Source: Pseudoalteromonas fuliginea
GTDB taxonomy: Bacteria; Pseudomonadota; Gammaproteobacteria; Enterobacterales; Alteromonadaceae
DNA: 40,692 bases
Direction: 5' to 3'
NCBI RefSeq assembly: GCF_000690055.1
Contig: NZ_JJNZ01000045.1
Location: 1 to 40,692 of the forward strand
A program made the position numbers and the translations under genes. Under the pieces are notes generated by a model. It was not told the origin of the DNA. It ran no database searches and worked only from the letters and a program-made list of their open reading frames with translations. Positions 7,764 through 16,969 of this stretch are shown piece after piece. Position 1 is the first letter of the stretch. Each line of letters starts with the position of its first letter.

Positions 7764-9017
7764 ATGGATAAGAAAATAGAACGCTCATTTACTCAAAAGT
7801 ATTTTAAAAAATTCATCTTTGCAACGATGGCCTTAGGTGTTGCGGCGGCTGCGTATGGCTTTACGCAAACTAGCGATACAGGTCGTAGCCAACATGTTGA
7901 GCGCAGTAGCCTCACCGTTAGCACAGTTAAACAAGGTGGATTTAAAGATGCGTTGAGCTTACGTGGTCAAGTGGTGCCAAAAACCAGTATTTATCTTGAT
8001 ACTATCGCCGGTGGCCAAGTTGAGGAGCGTTTGGTAGAGCAAGGCGAATTTGTAGAAGCAGGCCAGCCCTTGGTGCGCTTGAGTAATACTAACTTGCAAC
8101 TTGATGTTATGGGCCGTGAGGCTCAAGTAACAGAGCAGCTAAATTTTTTACGTAATACGCAAATGAATATGGAAACTAGCCGCTTAAATTTACGCCGCGA
8201 CTTATTAGAAATAGAGTTAAAGATTACGCATTTAACGCGCCGTTTAAAACAAACTAAACCATTAGTTAAAAGTGGGGTGTTGGCGCAAGATAAATTAGCA
8301 GAGCTTGAGGAAGATTTAAGTTATTACCATGCTCGCAAGGAGCTAACGCTTGAGCGTCAAAAGCAAGAAAAGTCAATACGTGAAGTGCAAGTCGCACAGC
8401 TTTCAGATAGCGCTAAAATGCTCGAGAAAAACCTTCAATTTGCTCGTCGAAACCTCGATAACTTATTAGTAAAAGCACCGGTATCCGGTTATTTAAGCGA
8501 GCTTGATGTAGAAATTGGTGAATCAAAAAGCAGCGGCGCACGCCTTGGACAAATAGATATTCCTAACGAGTATAAATTAGTGGTGCGTCTTGATGAGTTT
8601 TATTTAAATCAAGTTCAGCGCGATATGGCCGTGATGATTGAACTTGATAATGACGCGATTACTGCCAAAGTGAGCAAAATTGATAGCCGCGTACAGCAGT
8701 CTCAATTTCAAATTGAAGTGGACTTACCAAGTAACACCAAAAGTATAAAGCGCGGCCAAAGTATTGATATTGAGTTAATGCTAGGAGATGAAAAAAACAA
8801 TGCCTTACTACTTAAGCGTGGTGCCTTTTTTACCAGCTCTGGCGGTAATTGGGTGTATGTTATTGAGCAAGGTGACAACAAAGCACTGCGCCGTGATATT
8901 CGTTTAGGTAAAAAAAATCAACATTATTTTGAAGTGCTCGAAGGGCTAAAAGCAGGGGATCAAGTAATTACCTCTAGCTACAGCAACTTCGATAAAGCAC
9001 AGCAATTACAATTTTAA
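7764..9017 (+). CDS. Periplasmic adaptor (membrane fusion) protein of an ABC export system
   Basis: This 417-residue HlyD/MacA-type adaptor links an inner-membrane ABC transporter to the outer membrane. A single N-terminal membrane helix (about residues 17-33) anchors it. A split lipoyl/biotinyl-like half-motif follows (SLRGQVVPKTSIYLDT, then VEERLVEQGEFVEAGQPLVRL). A long helical hairpin (about 125-230) is rich in Leu, Glu, Lys and Arg, then the second lipoyl half (LLVKAPVSGYLSELDVEIGE) and the beta-barrel and membrane-proximal domains. A weak AAGGCGG ribosome site precedes the ATG. It is first in an operon of adaptor, ATPase and permease with 11-bp and 1-bp gaps. The outer-membrane channel is not encoded here and the substrate is unknown. 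Confidence 0.9.
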   Translation: MDKKIERSFTQKYFKKFIFATMALGVAAAAYGFTQTSDTGRSQHVERSSLTVSTVKQGGFKDALSLRGQVVPKTSIYLDTIAGGQVEERLVEQGEFVEAGQPLVRLSNTNLQLDVMGREAQVTEQLNFLRNTQMNMETSRLNLRRDLLEIELKITHLTRRLKQTKPLVKSGVLAQDKLAELEEDLSYYHARKELTLERQKQEKSIREVQVAQLSDSAKMLEKNLQFARRNLDNLLVKAPVSGYLSELDVEIGESKSSGARLGQIDIPNEYKLVVRLDEFYLNQVQRDMAVMIELDNDAITAKVSKIDSRVQQSQFQIEVDLPSNTKSIKRGQSIDIELMLGDEKNNALLLKRGAFFTSSGGNWVYVIEQGDNKALRRDIRLGKKNQHYFEVLEGLKAGDQVITSSYSNFDKAQQLQF

Positions 9018-9028
9018 GGATAATAACA

Positions 9029-9730
9029 ATGATCAAACTAACTAATTTAAGCCGTGTATTTCGTACTCAAGATGTTGAAACAGCTGCACTAAGCAATATT
9101 ACTCTAACCGTAAAAGAAGGTGATTTTTTAGCAATTATGGGCCCATCTGGCTGTGGTAAATCAACCTTATTATCTATTTTAGGCATGTTAGATTCGCCAA
9201 CAAGTGGAAGCTTTGAGTTTGCAGGTACTGACATTGCAGGTTATAGCGAAAAACAATTAGCAGAGTTACGTAAAGCCTCGATTGGTTTTGTATTTCAGAG
9301 CTTTAACTTAATTGATGAATTGACAGTTTATCAAAATGTAGAGCTGCCTTTGCAATATCAAAAAATTTCAAAAAGTGAGCGTAAAGAGCGTGTTGAAACC
9401 ATTTTAAAGCGAGTGGGTATTGATCATCGAGGCGATCATTTACCGCAACAGTTATCGGGTGGTCAGCAGCAGCGAGTGGCAGTAGCGCGAGCTTTGGTGA
9501 TTAACCCTAAGCTAATTTTAGCTGATGAGCCAACGGGTAATTTAGACTCAAAAAATGGTGATGAAGTAATGGCAATGCTCCGCGAATTAAATAAAGAAGG
9601 CACCACGGTAATTATGGTTACGCACTCTGATAAAGAGGGTAATTACGCAGATCGTTTAGTACGCCTACTTGATGGCCAAGTGATGCTTGATAAAGCAAAT
9701 AACGTACAACAAACGGTGGAGGTTGCATAG
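9029..9730 (+). CDS. ABC transporter ATP-binding protein, MacB/LolD class
   Basis: A 233-residue stand-alone nucleotide-binding subunit. Walker A is GPSGCGKST (about residues 39-47), the Q-loop is VFQSFNLI, the ABC signature LSGGQQQRVAVARAL, Walker B LILADEPTGNLDS, and the switch histidine is in VMVTHSD. The FxFQsFNLi and EPTGNLDS versions are typical of the MacB/LolD/FtsE group, which power mechanotransmission rather than classical substrate passage. It precedes the FtsX-type permease by a single base, and a GGAGG ribosome site for that permease lies inside its last codons, so the two are probably translated in a fixed ratio. Confidence 0.95.
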   Translation: MIKLTNLSRVFRTQDVETAALSNITLTVKEGDFLAIMGPSGCGKSTLLSILGMLDSPTSGSFEFAGTDIAGYSEKQLAELRKASIGFVFQSFNLIDELTVYQNVELPLQYQKISKSERKERVETILKRVGIDHRGDHLPQQLSGGQQQRVAVARALVINPKLILADEPTGNLDSKNGDEVMAMLRELNKEGTTVIMVTHSDKEGNYADRLVRLLDGQVMLDKANNVQQTVEVA

Positions 9731-9731
9731 T

Positions 9732-12128
9732 ATGTTTGTAAGTTACTTTATTACAGCGCTGCGTTCGTTCAAACAGCAAAAACAACATTTTATTTTAAAT
9801 GTATTAGGTTTAAGTATTGGCTTAGCTTCAGCTATTTTAGTGGCGTTGTTCGCACAAAATGAGCTGTCTTACGATAGTCAGCAGCCACATGCTGAACGTG
9901 TTTACCGCGTAGGCCAAGACTTCTCGAAGTTGGGCTTATTTGTGATCCCAATCTTCAATTATTCACAAGGAGCGAAGGCAGTCGAGTATAGCCAAGTGGA
10001 AGAAGTCTTTGGTTTGACTATGGTGTCGATGACTAGAGAGGCGATGGTTGACGTACAGTATCGCGATCAGGGTTTTAAGCTCAGCGATTTATATGGAGCA
10101 ACTCCAAATATTGAGAATTTTATCAATATGAACACATTGGCTGGCGATTTAAAAAATGCTATGAGTACACCTGGTAGCCTAGCATTGAGTGAGTCTGAAG
10201 CACTGCGTATTTTTGGTTCTGTGAATGTTATTGGTAATACGCTACAGCACGAACAAGGGCAATATACTGTACGGGCGGTGTTTGCGGATTTACCAAGCAA
10301 TACTCACTTTGCATTTAAAAACCTAGTGTATGTAAAACATGACCCGAGCAACCTTATGATGAATAGTAGCTACGTTTATATGCGTTTAGCGCCACAGGCC
10401 GATCCAATCGCACTTGCGGATACACTTTCTAAACAATACTTTAATGGGCAAATGGCGGGGCAAATTGCCATTGAATTTCACCCACTATTAGACTTACATT
10501 TAATAGCCAAATCACCATTTGAAATGAAAGCGGGTGGCGCAAAGCAAGTCGTGATGATTTGTGCGGGTTTGAGTGTGTTGCTTATTTTAATTGCGGGCTT
10601 TAACTTTATCAATATGACGGTGGCGCAGTCCACAAGGCGTGCTAAAGAAGTTGGGGTGCGTAAAGCACTTGGCGCAAGTAAAGGGCAGTTAGTAACGCAA
10701 TTTTTAGCTGAGTCTATGTTGGTTGCGTTATTGTCGATGATTACTGCATGTGTATTAGTAGAGCTGTTATTACCGAGCTTTAATCAGTTAGTCGATCGTG
10801 AGCTAGTCGTAATTTATTTTTCAGCCTTTGGTTTGGGTATTATGAGCGTGGTGATTGCTGTAGGCATACTTGCCGGTTTGTACCCTGCATTGTTTATCTC
10901 ATCATTTAGCGCTAAACGAGTATTAAGTGGCGATTTACAACGAGGCAGTACAGCTACTTGGGTGCGTAAAAGTTTATTAACCCTACAAGCTTCATTGGCA
11001 ATAGGCCTGATCATTGCCTCGATTACGTTATTAAACCAATTATCTCACTTACAAAGTCTTCCTTTGGGCTATCAAACACAGCAACGCTTAGTGGTTTCAG
11101 AGTTGCCAGTGCAATCGGTATTTACGCAGCAGCCTAGCGCACTCATTAATCGCTTGACGGCTATTGATGGCGTAGAGCAAGCAACGATTATTGATACCCG
11201 TTTAACCGTTTCAATTAATAATACATTACAGCCAACTTGGCCCAATGGAGAATCATCAGGTGGAATAACCCCTGTGATAGGTTCTGGTTTTGATGTCGTA
11301 AAAGGGCTAGGCCTTACGCTCATTGCTGGTAGAGACTTTAGCCGTGAGTTTTCCTCAGACTGGGCGACGCGAGCAAACGGGGTTACAACGGTGGGTACAA
11401 TTATTACAGAAACCGTTGCCAAGCAGGCTGGTTATAGCAATGTGGCTGATATTGTTGGACAAACAATTAAAGACACAGGGCGTAATGTGGATATGCGGGT
11501 TGTCGGTGTTGTAAAAGATGTAAAAATTGGTAATGCACAAGATGCAAATTCTAACATTATGTTTTTATGTGGCTTTAACTATTTAGCACCGGTATCTGAA
11601 GTGATTTTAACAGTTAATCTGCAAAAGCTCCCAGCTATAAAGCAAGAAGTGATCGCAGCCTTGGCTGAGGTGTCTAATATTTATGAGCCAAAAATAAACC
11701 TACTAGCTGAAAACTATAAAGCGGTTTTAAAAGCTGATGAGCGTGTTTCTTTTGTAGTACTTATTTTTACGGGCCTTGCGGTATTCTTAACCTGCTTAGG
11801 TACATTTGGTTTAGCTTCGTTTGCCACAATTCGTCGCCAAAAAGAAGTGGCGGTACGCAAAGTACTTGGCGCATCACGTATTAGTATTATGAACCTACTG
11901 GCAAAAGAGTTTTTAATTTTAGTATTGGTGAGTGTAGCCATTGCATACCCAATAACCTATTGGCTGGTGGGTGATTGGCTCGCTAATTTTAATGAGCGTG
12001 TTGATCAAGCGCTGTGGGTTTATTTAATTGCAGCTCTTAGTGTTGCAGTAATTACTTGGCTCACGGTTGCAAGCCTTGCATTTAAGGCTGCAAGCACACG
12101 GCCATCGCTTACTTTACGTTATGAGTAA
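9732..12128 (+). CDS. FtsX/MacB-type ABC transporter permease
   Basis: A 798-residue permease made of two FtsX units. The N-terminal helix (NVLGLSIGLASAILVALFA) is followed by a periplasmic MacB_PCD-like domain (about 55-270) and a block of helices near 280-440, each with the RRAKEVGVRKALGASKGQL coupling motif. A second helix, a second periplasmic domain and three terminal helices follow, with the repeated motif RRQKEVAVRKVLGASR near residue 715. The frame is open further upstream to 9687, but the ATG at 9732 has a well-placed GGAGG (9717-9721) and gives a standard start, so it was chosen. The family exports peptides, lipoproteins or antibiotics, or senses them; the substrate cannot be inferred. 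Confidence 0.92.
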   Translation: MFVSYFITALRSFKQQKQHFILNVLGLSIGLASAILVALFAQNELSYDSQQPHAERVYRVGQDFSKLGLFVIPIFNYSQGAKAVEYSQVEEVFGLTMVSMTREAMVDVQYRDQGFKLSDLYGATPNIENFINMNTLAGDLKNAMSTPGSLALSESEALRIFGSVNVIGNTLQHEQGQYTVRAVFADLPSNTHFAFKNLVYVKHDPSNLMMNSSYVYMRLAPQADPIALADTLSKQYFNGQMAGQIAIEFHPLLDLHLIAKSPFEMKAGGAKQVVMICAGLSVLLILIAGFNFINMTVAQSTRRAKEVGVRKALGASKGQLVTQFLAESMLVALLSMITACVLVELLLPSFNQLVDRELVVIYFSAFGLGIMSVVIAVGILAGLYPALFISSFSAKRVLSGDLQRGSTATWVRKSLLTLQASLAIGLIIASITLLNQLSHLQSLPLGYQTQQRLVVSELPVQSVFTQQPSALINRLTAIDGVEQATIIDTRLTVSINNTLQPTWPNGESSGGITPVIGSGFDVVKGLGLTLIAGRDFSREFSSDWATRANGVTTVGTIITETVAKQAGYSNVADIVGQTIKDTGRNVDMRVVGVVKDVKIGNAQDANSNIMFLCGFNYLAPVSEVILTVNLQKLPAIKQEVIAALAEVSNIYEPKINLLAENYKAVLKADERVSFVVLIFTGLAVFLTCLGTFGLASFATIRRQKEVAVRKVLGASRISIMNLLAKEFLILVLVSVAIAYPITYWLVGDWLANFNERVDQALWVYLIAALSVAVITWLTVASLAFKAASTRPSLTLRYE

Positions 12129-12145
12129 ATAAAGCTCAGTGAATT

Positions 12146-12179
12146 AAAAAAGGGTTAGTGAACACACTAACCCTTTTTT
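12146..12179. terminator. Bidirectional terminator between convergent operons
   Basis: A 15-bp stem (12146-12160 with 12165-12179) closes a 4-base aaca loop. It has an A-run on one side and a T-run on the other, so it serves both the transporter operon and the convergent secreted-protein gene. Confidence 0.92.
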
Positions 12180-12191
12180 GTATCGTAAATT

Positions 12192-14177
12192 TTATTGATA
12201 CGAAATGTAATACCCAGGTACATGCGCTTGGGTATAAAAATGCCCGTCAATGTATGAATCTTGTATTAAAGTTCCAATATTTGCAGCGTTAATACGCATA
12301 CGAGCCACCATTTCATGGACTGCTTCAGCGGTGAAAACGTCTTCGACTGGAGGGTCGCCAACAAAATTAGTAAACCACGGAAACCAGCTATTATCATTGC
12401 CACTTACGCTTTGGTCGGGGTGGTAGATACCGCCCTGCCAGCGATCAAATTTCAGACTTTCTAAACTAAATAGGCCAAAGTTTGCTTGCGTCATACATGC
12501 ATCAGCGGCTTGGTATTCAGGGTAGCCAGAACTAGCAGCAAACTGATTGCACACATTGTGTGGGAGGTTGCTGGTATTTGCTGCAGAATATTCTACAGCT
12601 CTAAACATAACAGGACGAGAAGAGCTACCTGCGGGGAAAATAATATTTGCCGCGACAGGTGAATGCCAACGTTGATGATACATCGCAATTGATAGGCCTA
12701 AGTCCTCTTTGTTTATTGCAACGTTATCTGCATGTGTCCATGAGCCGCCAGGGTCAACAGGAGCGCCGCTATTATCGAATATTATTCCATGTTGGTTTGC
12801 CTCCAGATGGTTAAGTAGGTTTGGCGTTGTATTGTCGACAACCGTTACTGGGATCATGCTACTAGCTGCACTAGGTGTATAATTTATAGCTGGGTTGTTT
12901 AATGCTTTCCAGCATAATAAGCCATAACCATAACCGTTATTTATCATCGGGCAGTTTGCCATATTTGCAGATGACTGGTTGCTTTGATAAGTGTGATTAA
13001 CCGATGCAGCAGCGGCTTCACCTGTGCCTACCAATACTCCCCACGACTGAAGTGTTATTTGTGCATACGGTAGTTCACTTTCAGGCAAATAGAGTGTGGT
13101 GCTAGATATTAAGTTAAGCGCTAAATCGAACTCATAGAGTACTACCGGACGCATTTTACTTTGTTTTTGCTTGGGGTATTGGGCTATCACGGTTTGCTTT
13201 GCAGGTGGGGTTTGATATTGCTCATTTACTTGGGCTAACAAATAAACACGATGCTTTGATATATAGCTATTTAGCAATTTTTTTATATGCCAAGTTGATA
13301 GTTTGCGAGATTTTAAAATGCTAGCGTGGTTATCGGTTAATTGCAGTGTATTGCCTTGCTGCAAAACCCATGTGTGCCCACTTAAACCAATTACTTTTGT
13401 TTGCTCAAAAATATATTGGTTTTGTTGATCATGACTCTGTGTATTTATAAGTGCTTTGCCATTTATTTGATAGCTTGAAAACGACACTTCCTCGTTGTGA
13501 TACTGATGTAAGGGCGCCGAATATTGACCAAATAAAGCGGTTAATTCAATTCTAATAGTGTTATCTAATTCTTTAACAACCCACTGATCTTGCGCCTGCT
13601 GGTGGAAAGTTATTGGAGTGTATTGACCCTCCTTATCTACGCTGAATGCCTGCCATGTTGTTTCACACTTTGATATACATAACTTAGATGAGCGAATAAG
13701 CGCTTGTTGATTTTCTGAGGTGAAAGAGTCCTGTTCGTCTTCAAATTTAAATTGAAGTGGAGTGCCTCTTTCAGTGATCTCAAAAGAAAAAAGAATACGC
13801 CGCTGGTTACCGCTAACATGCAACGTATTGTGATTACTTTGGCCTAACTTAAGCTTTGAGTAAGTGTTTGAAGTGTGTGTTTTATCGGCGTTACCTAAAA
13901 AAGCGGAGCCATTATTATGTTGATGGCTTTGATCGCCTTCTTGGAGTTCTAAAAATTGTAAACGTTGAACACACGCTTCTTCTTTACAAGTTTGTAGTTG
14001 TATTTTGCGTTGCTGATACGCAAAATTAAACCAAGGTGTTTGAGCTAAATAGCTCTCTTGGTTTGCATAAAATAGTACGGGTAGTGTGCTTGTATCAAAT
14101 TGTTTTGCTATAGCAACACAATGCATACTTGCTGTTATTGTAAGTGCAGTGATAAAAAGTGTAAGTAGTTTTTTCAT
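12192..14177 (-). CDS. Secreted protein of unknown function (661 residues)
   Basis: A classical signal peptide (Lys-Lys, then a hydrophobic stretch ending near CVAIA, about residue 24) predicts export. The mature protein has no motif I recognise. It looks largely beta-rich and aromatic. The first half has an LxxLQEGDQ region and two cysteine pairs (one near residues 39-43 as CKEEAC; one as LCISKC near 167-171). The second half has an NCPMINNGYGYGLLCW segment and a Trp/Pro-rich stretch WFPWFTNFVGDPP near residue 600. No catalytic triad or metal site is evident. A good AAGGAAT site precedes the ATG. It is the second gene of a pair, after a 72-bp gap containing a hairpin. Confidence 0.8.
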   Translation of the reverse strand: MKKLLTLFITALTITASMHCVAIAKQFDTSTLPVLFYANQESYLAQTPWFNFAYQQRKIQLQTCKEEACVQRLQFLELQEGDQSHQHNNGSAFLGNADKTHTSNTYSKLKLGQSNHNTLHVSGNQRRILFSFEITERGTPLQFKFEDEQDSFTSENQQALIRSSKLCISKCETTWQAFSVDKEGQYTPITFHQQAQDQWVVKELDNTIRIELTALFGQYSAPLHQYHNEEVSFSSYQINGKALINTQSHDQQNQYIFEQTKVIGLSGHTWVLQQGNTLQLTDNHASILKSRKLSTWHIKKLLNSYISKHRVYLLAQVNEQYQTPPAKQTVIAQYPKQKQSKMRPVVLYEFDLALNLISSTTLYLPESELPYAQITLQSWGVLVGTGEAAAASVNHTYQSNQSSANMANCPMINNGYGYGLLCWKALNNPAINYTPSAASSMIPVTVVDNTTPNLLNHLEANQHGIIFDNSGAPVDPGGSWTHADNVAINKEDLGLSIAMYHQRWHSPVAANIIFPAGSSSRPVMFRAVEYSAANTSNLPHNVCNQFAASSGYPEYQAADACMTQANFGLFSLESLKFDRWQGGIYHPDQSVSGNDNSWFPWFTNFVGDPPVEDVFTAEAVHEMVARMRINAANIGTLIQDSYIDGHFYTQAHVPGYYISYQ

Positions 14178-14207
14178 GATGATTCCTTTGCTTTAAACAT
14201 ACAAAAG

Positions 14208-14228
14208 AGGGTAGGAAACACCTACCCT
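14208..14228 (-). terminator. Hairpin between the two secreted-protein genes
   Basis: Arms agggtagg (14208-14215) and cctaccct (14221-14228) surround a 5-base loop. Read on the minus strand it is followed by cttttgt, a short T-run. It probably attenuates transcription between the upstream 546-residue gene and the downstream 661-residue gene, so the upstream one would be made in excess. Confidence 0.65.
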
Positions 14229-14249
14229 TTATAAGTTCGATTGCAGTGC

Positions 14250-15890
14250 TTAATATACAACCCCCTGCTGCTGCGAAGCATTAACACCCTGATTGAGCTG
14301 AATAGATAGCCAATTTTCTACATCACTACGAAGAGAAGCGGTGTTATCAGGACCTGACTGGCTGGCATAAAACCATAAACCGGTAGGCATGGGGGCGGTA
14401 ACATTTGTGCCACAAGTAAAGTGATTAGCGGCATACATTACAGCGCCAGAGCTACCAAACTCAAAATGACTATCAGAATAACCGCCATAACCTCGTGCTT
14501 TAACATGGGCTTCTGAGTCGAGCGTGAAGTGGTAAACTTCGTTGGGTTGCAACAAAAATGGACTTACGTCAGATGAATCAAATCGAGCTCGCATTGTCGA
14601 ATTTACGCTCGCTTCGTTACCTGAACGGGTAATTATGCCTGCAATATTAGTAATTAAATCACTGGCAAGTTGTGCATCGAGTAAGCTACCCGCATTGTCA
14701 TTCACTATTGCAGCAGTAATACCTAAAGCTGCTTTTATAGTGCCCAGCACCGAGTTAATATCCCATCCAGTGTTAAAGCTCATTGCTGCACCACCGGCTT
14801 TATTAAACAATACAATCTCAGGAGCAGAACCAGGTAAATCAACGGCAAACTTTGCGCCATCGGCAGAGTGTGCATTAGTGGCTTTTGACCAAATTTGCTT
14901 TGCGGTCCCTTTTACATGGAAGCGCGAGGCATAAGTGCCTCTAACTTCTAAGTTTCCTGAACATGAATTACTTTGATTACAATCAAAACCCGCTTTATCG
15001 GCACACAGCATTTTTACCGAAAACTCAGTAGAGTTATGACTTATTGTGTTGTCGTAGCCATACGCTTTATGTTTTGACCAACGCTCACCATCGCCTGAAT
15101 GAAATGCGCCGTAAGCAGTACTGGTAAAGTTAAGTCCGTGTTTAGACATTCCTTTATTGTCACTAGACGTTTCAGGTGCAGGTGATGATGGGGTTGAAGG
15201 GTAATTTGTTACCACAGTACCAGAGCCTGTATTTGGCACTACCATTTGGCAGGCACAGGCTGACTTTGGACCACCCTTTGCATCTTTATTTAATAACTCT
15301 TTAATTTCATTATAAGTAGTTGGATCCATTTCCTTGTTATAGCTTAAAACAGAGAGCCCTTTTTTCTTAGGCGCTGCGTAATTTTCAAACCACGCTTCAA
15401 ATAATCGTGGATTGTTTATTTCGACAAACTCAGCTAACGAAACCATTTTTTGCATTGTTAACCATTGCTTAAAAAGAGCCGGCTTATATTGTATAAGGTA
15501 GCGTGCAAGGTAATAGCTGTCCTCTGGTGAGTGATCAGCAAGCACCGTAGACCATAAATCAAGCGCATTTACGTCTATCTCTTTTATTTGGCTTAAGATT
15601 TCTTCGGCCTGATAAGTTGCTGTTAGTTTTTCAATATAATGATTGAGTACCGCTTCTTCATCGTTTTCAGCCATAAAATCAAGCAAAGAAAGCGAGTCAG
15701 TAGACCACGCAGAAATAGTCTGCCAAGTTTGTTTACTAACTTGAGCAGGTGCCATTGCACCATAATCATTTTCTAAAGCGGTAGTACGGTGGTTGGTATT
15801 TTCAACAGTACCTGCAAATGCAGTGGTACTTATGATTGCCATATACACAAGAGAACCTAAAGCAAGTGGTGTCATTAATGTACGTTTCAT
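14250..15890 (-). CDS. Secreted protein of unknown function (546 residues), first of a pair
   Basis: The frame stays open to 16040, but the ATG at 15890 has a GGAGGAAT ribosome site and begins a clear signal peptide (MKRTLMTPL, cleavage near TTAFA, about residue 26), so this start was chosen. The N-terminal third is helical (about 30-190). A CACQM motif and a Ser/Thr/Pro-rich linker then lead to a C-terminal domain from about residue 255 with CADKAGFDCNQSNSC and FTCGTN, suggesting disulfides and an extracellular location. A weakly hydrophobic Ala/Gly segment lies near 400-445. I recognise no enzyme family. It may work with the downstream secreted protein; the intergenic hairpin suggests unequal expression. 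Confidence 0.8.
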   Translation of the reverse strand: MKRTLMTPLALGSLVYMAIISTTAFAGTVENTNHRTTALENDYGAMAPAQVSKQTWQTISAWSTDSLSLLDFMAENDEEAVLNHYIEKLTATYQAEEILSQIKEIDVNALDLWSTVLADHSPEDSYYLARYLIQYKPALFKQWLTMQKMVSLAEFVEINNPRLFEAWFENYAAPKKKGLSVLSYNKEMDPTTYNEIKELLNKDAKGGPKSACACQMVVPNTGSGTVVTNYPSTPSSPAPETSSDNKGMSKHGLNFTSTAYGAFHSGDGERWSKHKAYGYDNTISHNSTEFSVKMLCADKAGFDCNQSNSCSGNLEVRGTYASRFHVKGTAKQIWSKATNAHSADGAKFAVDLPGSAPEIVLFNKAGGAAMSFNTGWDINSVLGTIKAALGITAAIVNDNAGSLLDAQLASDLITNIAGIITRSGNEASVNSTMRARFDSSDVSPFLLQPNEVYHFTLDSEAHVKARGYGGYSDSHFEFGSSGAVMYAANHFTCGTNVTAPMPTGLWFYASQSGPDNTASLRSDVENWLSIQLNQGVNASQQQGVVY

Positions 15891-16242
15891 TTTTATTCCT
15901 CCATAAATAATAAATAAGCACAAATAATGTGCCCTTTTATATTGCTTGTTTATTTTCATCACGAAAGGAATTAGCAGGGTCAGCAGGGGGCGAGTTAGGT
16001 AAAAGTGAGAAAAGTAAGGGGGTGTAAACATGCTGGGCATTATTTTTTGAATTGAATAAATTTATATATATTTAAATACAATAACTTAAAAATAAATTTA
16101 CCCGTTTTTACCCAATTGCCCCATGATTTTAAGTGTGATTTACCTCTCTTTGATGCACACTTTTTGAGTTGGTTTTGTATTTAATAGGTATGTAAATACA
16201 GCATCAACACTAGGATTAAGTAAATAAATGGAGGTAAATATA
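15891..16242. promoter_or_regulatory. AT-rich divergent promoter region
   Basis: About 350 bp with no convincing gene on either strand, between the leftward secreted-protein pair and the rightward small secreted protein. A 7-bp inverted repeat, aagtgtg (16131-16137) and cacactt (16156-16162), and very AT-rich tracts near 16060-16100 could be control sites. No promoter can be placed with confidence. Confidence 0.35.
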
Positions 16243-16707
16243 ATGAAATATACAATTTTAATATCAAGTCTGTTACTAACAACCTTTGCGCATGCTCATA
16301 GTGCAAAAATGCTGCAAGAAGAATTTCAAGTTAACGCGCAAAACTGCCCTAAAAAGCAAACAATATTGCTCGCTTCGATGAAAATATCGACAGGAACGTT
16401 TTCATTTTTAAAAAGTGATACAAGTAGTGGGTGTACGGAAAAAAGGCTTTCTGCATCAGGTCGAGAAAGCCCGATGTTAGATTGTGGTCAGTTTGATGAT
16501 TGGCGCTTAGCTTACGACATGGGAAACAATATGTGTGAGTCGTTACACTCAAATATGATGCGTTTTGACAATACATTAAACCCAGATATGCAAATATTTA
16601 CTCGCTTTGAAGGCCCTTATGAATTTAAAGGGGACGAACATCATCAAAAATTTAAAGCCAACATGGGCGTTACATTAGCGTGTTATATCTGTGATACAGC
16701 AAAATAG
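16243..16707 (+). CDS. Small secreted cysteine-rich protein of unknown function
   Basis: A 154-residue protein with a signal peptide (MKYTILISSLLLTTFAHA, cleavage about residue 18). The ATG at 16243 has GGAGG 8 bases upstream; the in-frame ATG at 16228 lies before that site and is rejected. The mature part has six or seven cysteines (NCPKK, GCTEK, DCGQF, NMCES, ACYICD), suggesting disulfides, and two His clusters near the end. No family recognised. It is divergent from the two larger secreted proteins and may share their control region. Confidence 0.75.
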   Translation: MKYTILISSLLLTTFAHAHSAKMLQEEFQVNAQNCPKKQTILLASMKISTGTFSFLKSDTSSGCTEKRLSASGRESPMLDCGQFDDWRLAYDMGNNMCESLHSNMMRFDNTLNPDMQIFTRFEGPYEFKGDEHHQKFKANMGVTLACYICDTAK

Positions 16708-16771
16708 TTAAACCGTAGCACGAGGTGATATAAGTGATACCTTGTGCTTTTTAATTCTGATTCAGGTTAAG

Positions 16772-16969
16772 TAACCTGAACTCTGGATAATAAATCTATC
16801 TCTAGCAGCTCTTTTCAGCGCTAACTGCGTTGAATTTACTTGCAATAGGCCAGCTATTGACGCGTAAATTCGTCTTGTTTTCATTGAAAATCTCTGGCTA
16901 GAGAAAAATAAATTTAAATATCACCATGATTCAATACGTTAGTAAATCTCTTAACCAGAGTTCAAGTTA
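16772..16969. mobile_element. MITE-like nested palindromic element (about 198 bp)
   Basis: Terminal inverted repeats: taacctgaactctgg (16772-16786) and ccagagttcaagtta (16955-16969), 14 of 15 positions matching. Inside are further matching arms: tctctagc (16799-16806) with gctagaga (16897-16904), gaatttac (16832-16839) with gtaaattc (16864-16871), and caatag (16843-16848) with ctattg (16854-16859). No coding frame. The nested symmetry means the transcript would fold into a long hairpin. This is the form of a non-autonomous, transposase-dependent repeat; its presence elsewhere in the genome cannot be checked here. Confidence 0.7.

Noticed and set aside
16131..16162. Inverted repeat aagtgtg/cacactt as an operator
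   Set aside because: Only 7 bases with a 18-base gap, in AT-rich sequence; could be chance.
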